A stretch of 64,000 bases of DNA, taken from positions 62,001-126,000 of the forward strand of contig JABCZH010000004.1 in NCBI GenBank assembly GCA_013289795.1, given 5' to 3'. The notes beneath the pieces were generated by a model, which saw only the letters and a program-made list of their open reading frames with translations, ran no database searches and was not told where the DNA came from. Shown piece after piece: positions 36,321 to 45,059 of this stretch. How positions within the stretch are numbered: position 1 is the first letter of the stretch; every line of letters begins with the position of its first letter. The DNA is from Acidobacteriota bacterium. Its GTDB lineage: Bacteria > Acidobacteriota > Terriglobia > Terriglobales > Acidobacteriaceae. Position numbers and translations under genes: made by a program.

Positions 36321-37520
36321 CTATCTCTTATTCCGGCTCACAAAGGCCAGTCCGCTGAGCCTGGCCACCTGCTCAGCCGCAATTCCCTTACTCGCAACCA
36401 GCACGTGAAAGCTCTCACCCATACCGGCAGGCGTCACCAGATGCTTCAGTTGCAGCGCAACTTTGGCGCGCTCTTGCGGCAAGCGGCAGTCGTCGAAGGC
36501 ATCGGCGAATTGATTCCGTTCGCCGATCCCCATCAGGAATTGCGACTGGGTCAACAGCGGTTCTACCTCCATGCCCTGCTGCTCGGCAGCCGCGGCCAAC
36601 GCCGTAAAGTTCACATGTGTCGTGATGTCTTGTTCGCCGGGGGCTTCATAGGGGTTGGCAGAAACGGAATGCTTGCGATATGCCATGATGGTGCCGCGAT
36701 GGCGTCCGGCAAGTTGCTCGGCGCGGGTGTAACCGTAGTCGATGGCAATAAGAAACCCCTGTTGGATGCTGGCTGCCAGTTGAGTCATATAGCTCTGGGC
36801 GATGCAGGCAGTCTCGACACGCTCTCCATCTTCGGCGTGGACGCTGTAGCCACCAAGGTACGCAAGACTGTCAGTGGTAGCTGGAACCCAGGTCTCGACA
36901 AAGCGTCCGTCTTTCTCCGCGATGCGCAATTCGCCCCACGGACTGAGCACTTCAACCGGCAGCGCGTCGAAGAACTCATTAGCGAAGACGATGACAGGAA
37001 CGCTGGACGCCGCGGCTGCATCCGTGGCGCAAGCACGGGCGTGCACAGCCTCGGCCGCGCTGTGAAGCTCGTCAGGTAACGGCAGCTTTAGGCCCTGAGG
37101 AAACGACGCATTCCCCGCTACGAAATGCCGTTCCAAAGTGACCTGCAGTTGTGCCTGCAGCCCGGCCGACTGTTCCCACAACGAATAATGCAGCGCCCCA
37201 AAGAACTCCGGAAACTTCTTCTCCGACCAATCGAGCACATCGCGCGCGAACAACCCCCTCCCCGGCCCCAATTCCAGGATCTCAATCCTTTCCGGCGAGC
37301 CCAGTATCCTCCACATCTCTTCAAACTGACGCGCTAGCAGCCGCCCGAAAACGGCATGCACATCGCTTGATGTGTAAAAGTCTCCCGCTCTTCCAAACTG
37401 TTCCACCTTCCGCGAATAGTAACCATGCTGCGGATCGTACAGACACATCTCCATGTATCGCGAAAACGGAATCGGACCGCTCGCACGAATCTCCTGGATG
37501 ATCTTCTCGCGCAGGCTCAC
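36321..37520 (-). CDS. SAM-dependent methyltransferase, MidA/NDUFAF7 (DUF185) family
   Basis: A 399-residue protein of the family that includes mitochondrial NDUFAF7, which methylates an arginine of a complex I subunit. It opens with IIQEIRASGPIPFSRYMEMCLYDPQHGYYSRK and has the SAM-binding loop ILELGPGRGLFARDVL (about residue 80) and VIVFANEFFDALPVEV (about 180). The bacterial target is unproven. The start overlaps the stop of the next upstream small gene by 4 nt (ATGA), so they form an operon. Confidence 0.9.
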   Translation of the reverse strand: MSLREKIIQEIRASGPIPFSRYMEMCLYDPQHGYYSRKVEQFGRAGDFYTSSDVHAVFGRLLARQFEEMWRILGSPERIEILELGPGRGLFARDVLDWSEKKFPEFFGALHYSLWEQSAGLQAQLQVTLERHFVAGNASFPQGLKLPLPDELHSAAEAVHARACATDAAAASSVPVIVFANEFFDALPVEVLSPWGELRIAEKDGRFVETWVPATTDSLAYLGGYSVHAEDGERVETACIAQSYMTQLAASIQQGFLIAIDYGYTRAEQLAGRHRGTIMAYRKHSVSANPYEAPGEQDITTHVNFTALAAAAEQQGMEVEPLLTQSQFLMGIGERNQFADAFDDCRLPQERAKVALQLKHLVTPAGMGESFHVLVASKGIAAEQVARLSGLAFVSRNKR

Positions 37521-37819
37521 ATGCCTTCCCGTTGGCGCTCAACGCGATTTTGCGGCGTGCGAGTGAACATTTCGATCAGGTAGTCGTGCAGGCAGTCAAA
37601 GAGTTGGCGCTGAAACGTCCACTCAAACTGAGGATGGTCCAGGTCGCGGGGATGCAGCTCGAAGTAATAGGTATGCACTGGAATGTCAGGATTCTTGAAC
37701 TTGATGATGACCTCGACCGCCTCGCCCTTGCCGCGTGCAGAGAAGTCGAGCAAGGGGTGCTCGTATAGCCGCAACTGCTGGAACACGCGGTCAAGACGTG
37801 TTTCGGAAGATTCGGGCAC
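37517..37819 (-). CDS. Conserved small protein coupled to MidA-type methyltransferase
   Basis: A 100-residue soluble protein (AVEVIIKFKNPDIPVHTYYFELHPRDLDHPQFEWTFQRQLFDCLHDYLIEMF) with no family I recognise. It is predicted to be mixed alpha/beta without membrane segments. It overlaps the methyltransferase start by 4 nt, suggesting equal expression and a joint role. The coding case rests on this overlap and on a globular composition. Confidence 0.7.
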   Translation of the reverse strand: MPESSETRLDRVFQQLRLYEHPLLDFSARGKGEAVEVIIKFKNPDIPVHTYYFELHPRDLDHPQFEWTFQRQLFDCLHDYLIEMFTRTPQNRVERQREGM

Positions 37820-37926
37820 GAAATGATTCTAACGGAAGCAGTACCAACCGACGGACTATAGAAAACCCGACAGTACTGGAGATTTCGGTAGACTAGAGCT
37901 ATTCATTGGAGCCACCGATTTCACCC

Positions 37927-38622
37927 ATGAAAACCGTCGGCATCATCGGAGGCATCGGACCAGAGTCGACCATCGACTATTATCGCGCCATCCTCGCGGC
38001 CTATTGCGAGCAACGGACCGACCGCAGCAACCCGTCCATCATCATCAACAGTATCGACCTGGACAAGGCGCGGGAGATGTTCGAAAACAATCAACTCGAT
38101 GCAATCGTCACCTACCTGACCACCGAACTACGCCGGCTTTCGGCGGCGGGCGCACATTTCGGTGTTCTCTCCGCGAATACTCCTCATTTGGTTTTCGACG
38201 AACTGCGCAGACAGTCGCCAATTCCGCTGATCAGCATCGTAGAAGCAACCTGTGACGCCGCCAAAGACATGGGCTTCACCAAGCTGGGTCTATTGGGCAC
38301 CCGTTTCACCATGCAAGGGCGATTCTATCCCGACGTCTTTTCGCGGAAAGGTATCCAGTTGGTCGCACCCGGTCCCGACGAGCAAGCCTACATTCACAGC
38401 AAGTACTTTGCGGAGTTGGTCAAGGGCGTATTTCTACCGGAGACCCGGCAGCAGTTGCTGGACATCATCCATCGCATGAAAGAACGCGACAACATCGAAG
38501 GAGTCATTCTGGCCGGAACCGAACTGCCCTTGATCTTACGAGGCACGACCAAGCCAGTCGTCCCCTTCCTGGACACGACTCAGATTCATGTGCAGGCAAT
38601 CGTCAGAGAGTTGTTGGCTTAA
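37927..38622 (+). CDS. Aspartate/glutamate racemase family protein lacking canonical cysteines
   Basis: A 231-residue protein with the racemase fold in two halves: MKTVGIIGGIGPESTIDYY, then VLSANTPHLVFDEL (first active-site strand, near residue 80), and GVILAGTELPLIL (second, near 195). In proven racemases these carry C-N-T and G-C-T-E; here Ala and Gly replace the catalytic cysteines. It may be a subgroup with another mechanism or a non-catalytic member. The start is ATG 37927, or TTG 37906. A possible promoter, CCGACA-16 bp-TAGACT, lies at 37867-37894. Confidence 0.82.
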   Translation: MKTVGIIGGIGPESTIDYYRAILAAYCEQRTDRSNPSIIINSIDLDKAREMFENNQLDAIVTYLTTELRRLSAAGAHFGVLSANTPHLVFDELRRQSPIPLISIVEATCDAAKDMGFTKLGLLGTRFTMQGRFYPDVFSRKGIQLVAPGPDEQAYIHSKYFAELVKGVFLPETRQQLLDIIHRMKERDNIEGVILAGTELPLILRGTTKPVVPFLDTTQIHVQAIVRELLA

Positions 38623-38682
38623 CAGCGAGGCCCCGGCACGAAGGCATCCTTCAGACTAGATACGCTCTCTCGCCGTCCCCGA

Positions 38683-40755
38683 TCACCACACCCGGCAAAC
38701 GTTCTGCGGCATCATGGGCTGGCCAGTCTTGCAGCCGAAGGCCTCGCCGAACTCCGGCATGTTTTGCACTACGCCGTTCACGCGAAACTGCCGCGGCGAA
38801 TGCGGATCGGTCTGCACCTGCAATCTCAACTGCTCTGGCCGCGTGTCCCCACACCAGGTCTGTCCATGGCCGAGAAAGAACTGCTGAATCGCCGTATAGC
38901 CGTCCTGTTTCTGCTTCACATTGATGTTCTTTCTCTGGGCATCCTCCAGAAATGCCATAAAGGCAAGCCGCAACCCGCCGTTGTCAGCGGTGTTTTCCCC
39001 TAGAGTCAGTTTGCCATTCACTTTGACATCGTCCACCACAACAAAGCTGCCGTACTCCTTCACCGTGCAGTCGGCTTTCTCATCGAATTTCTTGCCGTCC
39101 TCGGGCGTCCACCAGTCCGACAAATTGCCATTGCCGTCGAACTGGCGCCCCTGGTCGTCGAAACCATGCGTCAATTCGTGACCGATGACGCCGCCGATGT
39201 GGCCGTAATTCTCCGCGTCGGTAGCCTTGGGGTCGAACAGAGGCGGCTGCAAAATCCCCGCCGGAAAGTTGATATCGTTCATGCTGGGGTTGTAGTACGC
39301 ATCAACCGTGGGCGGGCTCATGCCCCATTCTCCACGATCAACCGGCTTGCCTATCTTGGCTATTTGCCGGAGGTTCTCAAACACAATGCCTCGTTGCACA
39401 TTGCCGAACGCGTCGTCGCGCTTGACCGTCAATTTCGAATAATCACGCCACTGGTTGGGATACCCGATCTTGTCTGCGACGGCGTGAAGCTTCGCCTTGG
39501 CTCGAACCCTGGTCTCCGCACTCATCCAATCCAGCGTGTCGATGTCGCGGTCCATCGCCGACTCGATGTCTTTGACCATCTGCACCGTGGCATCCTTACT
39601 GGAAGAAGCAAACTCTTGCGCCACATAGACCTGCCCCAAAGCCTCTCCCAGTGCGCCGTCCGTCGTTTGCACGCAACGCTTCCAGCGCGCCCGTTGCTCC
39701 GGCTGTCCTCTCAGTTTGTGGCCAAAGAAATCGAAATACTCATCGTCGAAAGCCGTGGGCAAAACGATGCTCGGCACTCCATTGATCAACTGCCACCGCA
39801 GATACGCCTTGATCACGCTCATTTCGGTCGTATCCAGCAGCGCGCTCAGCCCTTTGAAAAACTCAGGATTGGTTACATTCACCTGCGCAACTCCCGGCGC
39901 TCCGCCTTCCGCAAGAAACTTGGGCCAGTCGAGGTTAGGTGTCAGCTTCTGCAGTTCAGAAACTTGCATCACGTGATAAACCTTATTGGGATCACGCTGC
40001 GTGGTGATGTCCATGGAGACTTTGGCTAGCGCCGTCTCCAGTTGCATGATGCTCTGAGCATCGCTCGTGGCCGCGCTTTCCGATTCCCCCATCAACTTGA
40101 GTGTATTGACGATGTGCTGCACATATTCTTTCCGGGTCTTTTCCGGGGCGTCACCAGTGCGGAAATAGTAGTCGCGCTCGGGCAGTCCAAGGCCGCCTTG
40201 GTCCACCAAAGCAATCTGTTTGGTGGCATCCTTAAAGTCTTGTTGCTCGCCGAACCCAAGAAATGCATTCGCATTGATCAACTGGAAATGTGCCAGCAGC
40301 GAGGTCAACTCACTCTTGTCCTTGAGTGCAGCAACCCGGTCCAGTTCCGGCTGCAACGGCCCCAGTCCTTTCTTGTTAATCGCATCCGCGTCCAGGCAAG
40401 AAGCATAGTAGTCACCGATCTTCTGCTCGTTCGGCGTACGGCTCGCGCCGCCCTCGCCCGCCTTCTCCAGCATGGTGTGCAAAATATATTCATTGCGCTC
40501 GGCGACCAGCGCGCCGGTTCCGTAGCCGGAGCGATCCTTGGGAATCGGATAGTATTTCGTGAAGTTTCCGCAGGCGTATTTGAAGAAGTCCACGCACGGA
40601 TCCGCTCCGCTATCGATGAAACGCTGATCGAGACCGCTCAGAAGCTCAGGCTTCTTTTCCGAACTGCTGCTCGTGGCTTGGGCCAGCAACATCGAACTCA
40701 CGCTGCAAATCGTTAGCAGCAAGATTGCCACACGAAGGGCTCCATGCCTGGTCAT
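38683..40755 (-). CDS. M13-family zinc metallopeptidase (neprilysin-like)
   Basis: About 690 residues, exported by an N-terminal signal (MTRHGALRVAILLLTICSVSSMLLAQ). The M13 N-terminal domain (PCVDFFKYACGNF) is followed by the catalytic domain with HELTHGFDDQG (His526, Glu527, His530), the third ligand in GENTADNGGLRLAF, and the family ending CRVW. It degrades oligopeptides in the periplasm or outside. AAGGA before ATG 40755 sets the start; the frame upstream is not homologous. Confidence 0.95.
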   Translation of the reverse strand: MTRHGALRVAILLLTICSVSSMLLAQATSSSSEKKPELLSGLDQRFIDSGADPCVDFFKYACGNFTKYYPIPKDRSGYGTGALVAERNEYILHTMLEKAGEGGASRTPNEQKIGDYYASCLDADAINKKGLGPLQPELDRVAALKDKSELTSLLAHFQLINANAFLGFGEQQDFKDATKQIALVDQGGLGLPERDYYFRTGDAPEKTRKEYVQHIVNTLKLMGESESAATSDAQSIMQLETALAKVSMDITTQRDPNKVYHVMQVSELQKLTPNLDWPKFLAEGGAPGVAQVNVTNPEFFKGLSALLDTTEMSVIKAYLRWQLINGVPSIVLPTAFDDEYFDFFGHKLRGQPEQRARWKRCVQTTDGALGEALGQVYVAQEFASSSKDATVQMVKDIESAMDRDIDTLDWMSAETRVRAKAKLHAVADKIGYPNQWRDYSKLTVKRDDAFGNVQRGIVFENLRQIAKIGKPVDRGEWGMSPPTVDAYYNPSMNDINFPAGILQPPLFDPKATDAENYGHIGGVIGHELTHGFDDQGRQFDGNGNLSDWWTPEDGKKFDEKADCTVKEYGSFVVVDDVKVNGKLTLGENTADNGGLRLAFMAFLEDAQRKNINVKQKQDGYTAIQQFFLGHGQTWCGDTRPEQLRLQVQTDPHSPRQFRVNGVVQNMPEFGEAFGCKTGQPMMPQNVCRVW

Positions 40756-40842
40756 AGTTGTCCTTTGAGGATAAATTGAGAATACCAACAGATTAGTTAA
40801 CCAGATCAAACTAACAATCGTACAGTGCCGCTGAGCCCGGTC

Positions 40843-42081
40843 TCACTCGTACCGCAACGCCTCAATCGGATCCAGCCTTGCCGCCTTCACCGCCGGCAGC
40901 ATTCCACTCACAATTCCCACCAGACTCAGAATCGCCGTGGACAAGATCAGCGTCGCCGAGTTGATGATCAAGTGAATGTCACCCTCGCTGGCGTTTTCTT
41001 CGAACGCGCTCCACAGCGTCAGTGAACCCACCGACCACGAGACCAAGTATGCAAACGCTACTCCCAGCAGACCGCCCAGTGCGGTGATCACCAGCGCTTC
41101 CGCAAGGAATTGAAACAGGATATGCCACTTCCGCGCGCCCAGGGCTTTCTCCACACCAATTTCACGCGTCCGCTGGGTCACTGCGACCAGCATGATATTC
41201 ATGAGCCCAACCCCACCGATCCCTAGTGTCAGCAAGCCGATGAAACCCAGCAAAACCTTGATGCCGGTAGTGATGACTTCCAGATCGGCCAAGTCGGAGA
41301 ACACATCGAACACGAAAACTGCTCGCTTGTCTTTGGGATCGAACTCGTGATGAAAGGCCATGGAATTACGAATGGCCTCGACGACCTTCATATGGTCGCC
41401 CTCGTACTCCATCACAATCGAGTTCAGGTAGTAGGTGTTCATCAGGTCGTTCATCGCACTGTACGGCACGTACACATGTTCATTCAGGTTGTCGTCGCTG
41501 TTGTTGATCACATGTTTGAGCACTCCGACAATTTGGTAGGAGATGCCATCTACGCGAATGCTTTCTCCAATCGCATTCTGGCCAGAAAACAGCTTCTTCT
41601 TTAAGTCCGCGCCGATGAATGCCACCCGAGTGTGGGTGTAGTCGTCAGCCTCACTGAATGCGCTGCCTTCGGCAAACTCCATGCGCCGCATGCGCGGGTA
41701 AATCGCATAGACGCCGCTCACCGCGTAGTTCGAGCTTCGCGTTCCGTACGCCACCGCACATTGCTTGAAAGCCTCAGGCGAAAGCCGTTTTAGAAGAGGT
41801 ACTTCTCCCCGGATGTACTCCAGATCATTGATCGTCAGTTTGACTTCACTACCCGCCTTGGTCCCGCCGGCCTGAAGCGACGTCCGTCCAGGAAACACAA
41901 ACACCAGATTGGTTCCAAAGGAGCGAAATGCAGCCATTAGTCCATTTTCAAACCCAGATCCGTAAGCCAGCAGCAAAACTACGGTAGCGATACCCCAAGC
42001 CATGCCCAGCATGGTGAGCACACTGCGGCGTTTGTTGAATCGTAAAGCGCCGTAAGCCTGCCTGCCCAGGTCACGAATCAT
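40843..42081 (-). CDS. ABC transporter permease, MacB type (second of pair)
   Basis: A 412-residue permease: N-terminal helix, a large MacB periplasmic core domain (about 40-240), then the FtsX domain with three helices (LGFIGLLTLGIGGVGLMNIMLVAVTQRTREIGVEKALGA). MacB-type transporters act mechanically on the periplasmic side in lipoprotein, peptide or drug extrusion. It starts 2 bp after the stop of a paralogous permease. No ATPase gene is in this cluster. Confidence 0.9.
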   Translation of the reverse strand: MIRDLGRQAYGALRFNKRRSVLTMLGMAWGIATVVLLLAYGSGFENGLMAAFRSFGTNLVFVFPGRTSLQAGGTKAGSEVKLTINDLEYIRGEVPLLKRLSPEAFKQCAVAYGTRSSNYAVSGVYAIYPRMRRMEFAEGSAFSEADDYTHTRVAFIGADLKKKLFSGQNAIGESIRVDGISYQIVGVLKHVINNSDDNLNEHVYVPYSAMNDLMNTYYLNSIVMEYEGDHMKVVEAIRNSMAFHHEFDPKDKRAVFVFDVFSDLADLEVITTGIKVLLGFIGLLTLGIGGVGLMNIMLVAVTQRTREIGVEKALGARKWHILFQFLAEALVITALGGLLGVAFAYLVSWSVGSLTLWSAFEENASEGDIHLIINSATLILSTAILSLVGIVSGMLPAVKAARLDPIEALRYE

Positions 42082-42083
42082 TA

Positions 42084-43331
42084 TTACTCCTGCCTCAAAG
42101 CTTCTACTGGGACCATATGAGCCGCCTTGCGTGCCGGATACAGCCCAGCCGTGATGCCCGCAATCGCCAGCGAAAGAATTGCCGACACTGCCGACATCGG
42201 CACGATCCGCGGCGTGTCGAATCCCTCGGGCGACGGCAGTTGTCCCAGCAAAGTCATGAATCCCCCCGCCAGCACCAGACCGATCCCGCCGCTGAACATC
42301 GTCAGAAACATACCTTCGACAAAGAACTGCGTCAGGATATTGCGATGAGTCGCGCCCAGCGCCTTTCGCAAACCAATCTCCCGCGTCCGCTCGGTAACCG
42401 AGACCAGCATGATGTTGATAATCCCGATCGCCCCCAGCCCCAGGGTTACGAAGCCTACAACGCCGAGGAAGTAATCCATGGCATTGAAAATCTTATCCAC
42501 GCGCTGAGAGTTCTCGATCGTGTCCCAATCTTCAAACGCATCTTCCAGCTTGGGATCGAAGCGGTGCCGCCGGGCGATGATCTGATGCACTTCCGCTTTC
42601 GACCGCAGGTGCTGGGCCTTGTCCAGCGGCCGGTAGTTAATGAACGAAACCGCGTTCTCTACGTTGTCGCCCTTGAGCGGGAACAGGTCCCGCATGGTTT
42701 CCAGCGGAACAAAGATGCGGGCGTTGGTGCCGTTGTTGCCGTCTTGTCCCACTTTCGCCAGCACCCCGATCACGTCGAAGCGGACCTGGTTCAGCAGCAG
42801 CGTAGCTCCCACCGCCGGCCGCCCTGGATACACATTCTTGAGCAGTTCCCAGCCCACCACCGCAACCCGGCGGTGCTGTGTATTGTCTTCATCGTTCAGC
42901 CAGCGGCCGGTTCCAATGGGGATATTCCGAATCTCGTTATAAACGGGCGCCACACCAAATACCTGTCCATTGGTGGATCCATAATCGCTGACCGCGCGAA
43001 TATCCTCGCGATTGATCACAGGCGACACCACGCGCAACGTGTGGGCCTCATCGCGAATCGCAAGGTAGTCGTCGTAGGTGAAATGATAAGTCTGGCCGGC
43101 TTGCAGGCTGCCCGCCACCGCGGGAATCCGCCCCGGAAAAATAAACATGATGTCCTGCCCCAGATTGGCCAATTGTTTCTCTTGGCCGCTGCGGAAACCC
43201 TCTCCAAGTCCGACCAGAAGCAGCAACGAACCCACGCCCCATGCGATCCCGAACATGGTCAGGAACGAGCGCAGCTTGTGCGCCCACAATGTGGCCAGCG
43301 ACTGACGAACGATATCGACCAGCGTTCTCAT
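42084..43331 (-). CDS. ABC transporter permease, MacB type (first of pair)
   Basis: A 415-residue paralogue of the following gene: helix 1 (LRSFLTMFGIAWGVGSLLLLVGLG), MacB-type core (about 45-260), then FtsX helices (GVVGFVTLGLGAIGIINIMLVSVTERTREIGLRKALGA) and the end PARKAAHMVPVEALRQE. Two different half-permeases in one operon suggest a heterodimer sharing an ATPase encoded elsewhere. Upstream is a 272-bp gap shared with the divergent DUF2911 gene. Confidence 0.9.
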   Translation of the reverse strand: MRTLVDIVRQSLATLWAHKLRSFLTMFGIAWGVGSLLLLVGLGEGFRSGQEKQLANLGQDIMFIFPGRIPAVAGSLQAGQTYHFTYDDYLAIRDEAHTLRVVSPVINREDIRAVSDYGSTNGQVFGVAPVYNEIRNIPIGTGRWLNDEDNTQHRRVAVVGWELLKNVYPGRPAVGATLLLNQVRFDVIGVLAKVGQDGNNGTNARIFVPLETMRDLFPLKGDNVENAVSFINYRPLDKAQHLRSKAEVHQIIARRHRFDPKLEDAFEDWDTIENSQRVDKIFNAMDYFLGVVGFVTLGLGAIGIINIMLVSVTERTREIGLRKALGATHRNILTQFFVEGMFLTMFSGGIGLVLAGGFMTLLGQLPSPEGFDTPRIVPMSAVSAILSLAIAGITAGLYPARKAAHMVPVEALRQE

Positions 43332-43475
43332 GAATCCTTGTGATGCAGGCGCGAGCGTCCTAGCTGTGCTTCCCTACCGTGTTTACGTAACCGCCTCGCA
43401 GAAAGTTCCCGCAGCTTATACGTTTCAATTACTTGGACGGAAATCCCACGGCAAAGATAGCGGCCCGCGGACCCA

Positions 43476-43504
43476 TTGACGTCCTCCCAACCTGTTTTTA
43501 CAAT
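43476..43504 (+). promoter_or_regulatory. Sigma-70-type promoter for the DUF2911 gene
   Basis: TTGACG (43476-43481), a 17-bp spacer, and TACAAT (43499-43504), giving a transcript start near 43511 and a leader of about 93 nt. It is the best -35/-10 match I found in the window. The remaining 43332-43603 gap holds no gene. Confidence 0.65.
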
Positions 43505-43603
43505 TCGCTATCCAGACATTTGTCTTCCCGTCTAAACCGTCGTTTCTTAGCCGAAATCCCAGGTTTTATCAGGAAAACAATTCAGAAGCGGAGGGTTCGT
43601 TCC

Positions 43604-44674
43604 ATGTTTAACAAGTCGGTTGCAGGATTCATCGTGATTTTCGTGCTGGCGTTTGGAGTCTCCTCCTCCCTCGCCCAGTCGGCCTTGCTGGATATACCCC
43701 GGCAGAGCCAGCACGCCGTCGTCATCCAGCGCGTCGGCATCACCGACATCACCATCAGTTACCACCGCCCCCTGGTCAACAAGCGCGAAATCTGGGGAAA
43801 GCTGGTTCCCTATGGTGAAGTGTGGCGCGCCGGGGCCAACGAGAATACAACCATCAAATTCACCGACAACGTGACCATCAACGGCAAGCCTCTGGCCAAG
43901 GGCGCTTATGGTCTCCACATGATCCCGGGAGCAAGCGAGTGGACGGTCATATTCTCGAACATCCACACCGCCTGGGGCAGCTTCACCTACAAGGAAGCGG
44001 ACGATGCGCTGCGCGTGACCGTGAAACCACAGCCCGCAGATTTCCGCGAAGCCCTGACCTATGACTTTGATGATGTGAAGGCGGATGCCGCCGTGGCCAC
44101 GCTGCGCTGGGAAAAGGTAGCCGTACCATTCAGCGTCGCGGTCGACGTGCACGACACCGTGAAAGCCAGCCTGCACAACCAACTCCAGGGCCTGGCGCAA
44201 TACACTTGGGAAGGCTGGGACGACGCCGCCACCTATCTGCTCGGCGAAAAGTACGATCTGGACGAGGCCTTGAAGTATGAAGAAACTTCCATCGGCACCG
44301 AACCGCGTTTTGATAACTTCCTGACCAAGTCGCAAATTCTGGAGGCAATGGGCCGAAAGGACGACGCTGAAGTGGCGAAAAAAGAAGCCCTCGCCCGCGC
44401 TACCGCCGGGCAGCTATATGCTTACGGTCGCCTGCTGCAAGGACAAAAGAAGCAGGACGAGGCCTTCACCTACTTCCGCCAAGCTGCCAAGAAAGATCCC
44501 AACGACTGGACGGTACACGACGGCACCGCCAGAATCTATTCCGCCCAGGGCGACTTCCCCAACGCTCTCAAGGAAATGAAGCTCTCCCTGGCAGGCGCGC
44601 CCGACAATCAGAAAATATTTGTCGAGCCGCTAGTCAAGAAGCTTGAGGCCAAGCAGGACATCAACAAGAATTAA
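43604..44674 (+). CDS. Secreted DUF2911-domain protein with TPR-like C-terminus
   Basis: About 356 residues: a signal peptide (MFNKSVAGFIVIFVLAFGVSSSLAQ), the DUF2911 domain (about 30-175: ITISYHRPLVNKREIWGKLVPYGEVWRAGANENTTIKF .. KGAYGLHMIPG), and helical TPR-like repeats (about 215-350). DUF2911 is an exported domain of unknown role, common in Bacteroidetes and Acidobacteriota. GCGGAGGG precedes ATG 43604. A strong hairpin terminator follows the stop. Confidence 0.9.
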   Translation: MFNKSVAGFIVIFVLAFGVSSSLAQSALLDIPRQSQHAVVIQRVGITDITISYHRPLVNKREIWGKLVPYGEVWRAGANENTTIKFTDNVTINGKPLAKGAYGLHMIPGASEWTVIFSNIHTAWGSFTYKEADDALRVTVKPQPADFREALTYDFDDVKADAAVATLRWEKVAVPFSVAVDVHDTVKASLHNQLQGLAQYTWEGWDDAATYLLGEKYDLDEALKYEETSIGTEPRFDNFLTKSQILEAMGRKDDAEVAKKEALARATAGQLYAYGRLLQGQKKQDEAFTYFRQAAKKDPNDWTVHDGTARIYSAQGDFPNALKEMKLSLAGAPDNQKIFVEPLVKKLEAKQDINKN

Positions 44675-44683
44675 CTCATGTGG

Positions 44684-44703
44684 GGCGGACACTTTTGTCC
44701 GCC
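44684..44703 (+). terminator. Hairpin terminator after the DUF2911 gene
   Basis: GGCGGACA (44684-44691), CTTT loop, TGTCCGCC (44696-44703): a perfect 8-bp stem beginning 10 bp after the stop, followed by a T-rich stretch. Confidence 0.7.
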
Positions 44704-44749
44704 GCCTTTGACTTTGCTTTTGAAGTTGCGAATCGGCAGCTCAGGTGGG

Positions 44750-44792
44750 CCCCGTCCTTGTCTCTCCGTCTTTGGACAGAGACAGGACGGGG
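44750..44792. terminator. Long hairpin between convergent genes
   Basis: A 15-bp stem with one bulged T pairs CCCCGTCCT-GTCTCT (44750-44765) with its complement at 44778-44792, followed by ATTTT on the plus strand. It lies just beyond the 3' end of the minus-strand small gene at 44805, so it may terminate both strands. Confidence 0.6.
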
Positions 44793-44804
44793 ATTTTCTC
44801 TTAA

Positions 44805-45041
44805 CTACGAAGCCTTGAACACGGCCTTAGGCGGAGAACACATGGATTCAAACCAGCGGCTGATATAAACCTGGGCGTGTGCCTCGCCACAGAAGTGCCG
44901 GGCGGTGGGACTGTTGGCCGCGTTCAGGTCCCATTTGACCACCGCGAGCTTCTGATCTCCGCACTCGATCACAAACCAATGGATCGGATTCCCACTGACA
45001 ATCCCGCAAATCTCGCATTGGAATTCCTTCAGACTCGACAT
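44805..45041 (-). CDS. Small cysteine-rich (zinc-ribbon-like) protein
   Basis: A 78-residue protein with FQCEICG near the start, an internal IECGDQK and RHFCGEAHAQVYISRWFESMC near the end; the Cys/His pattern could bind one zinc. TGAGGAGAAGG directly before ATG 45041 is one of the best ribosome sites in the window, so it is very probably real despite its size. It follows the hydroxyacyl-CoA dehydrogenase gene by 18 bp on the same strand. I recognise no named family. Confidence 0.75.
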   Translation of the reverse strand: MSSLKEFQCEICGIVSGNPIHWFVIECGDQKLAVVKWDLNAANSPTARHFCGEAHAQVYISRWFESMCSPPKAVFKAS

Positions 45042-45059
45042 GCCTTCTCCTCACGACCG

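Noticed and set aside
39166-40029. A 287-codon plus-strand open frame
   Set aside because: It is the shadow of the M13 peptidase, whose catalytic motifs are on the other strand.
42117-43343. A 408-codon plus-strand open frame
   Set aside because: It lies opposite a well-supported ABC permease and has no recognisable domain or ribosome site.
44680-44868. A possible 62-residue gene after the DUF2911 protein
   Set aside because: It translates two terminator hairpins and the end of the opposite small gene, and has no ribosome site.
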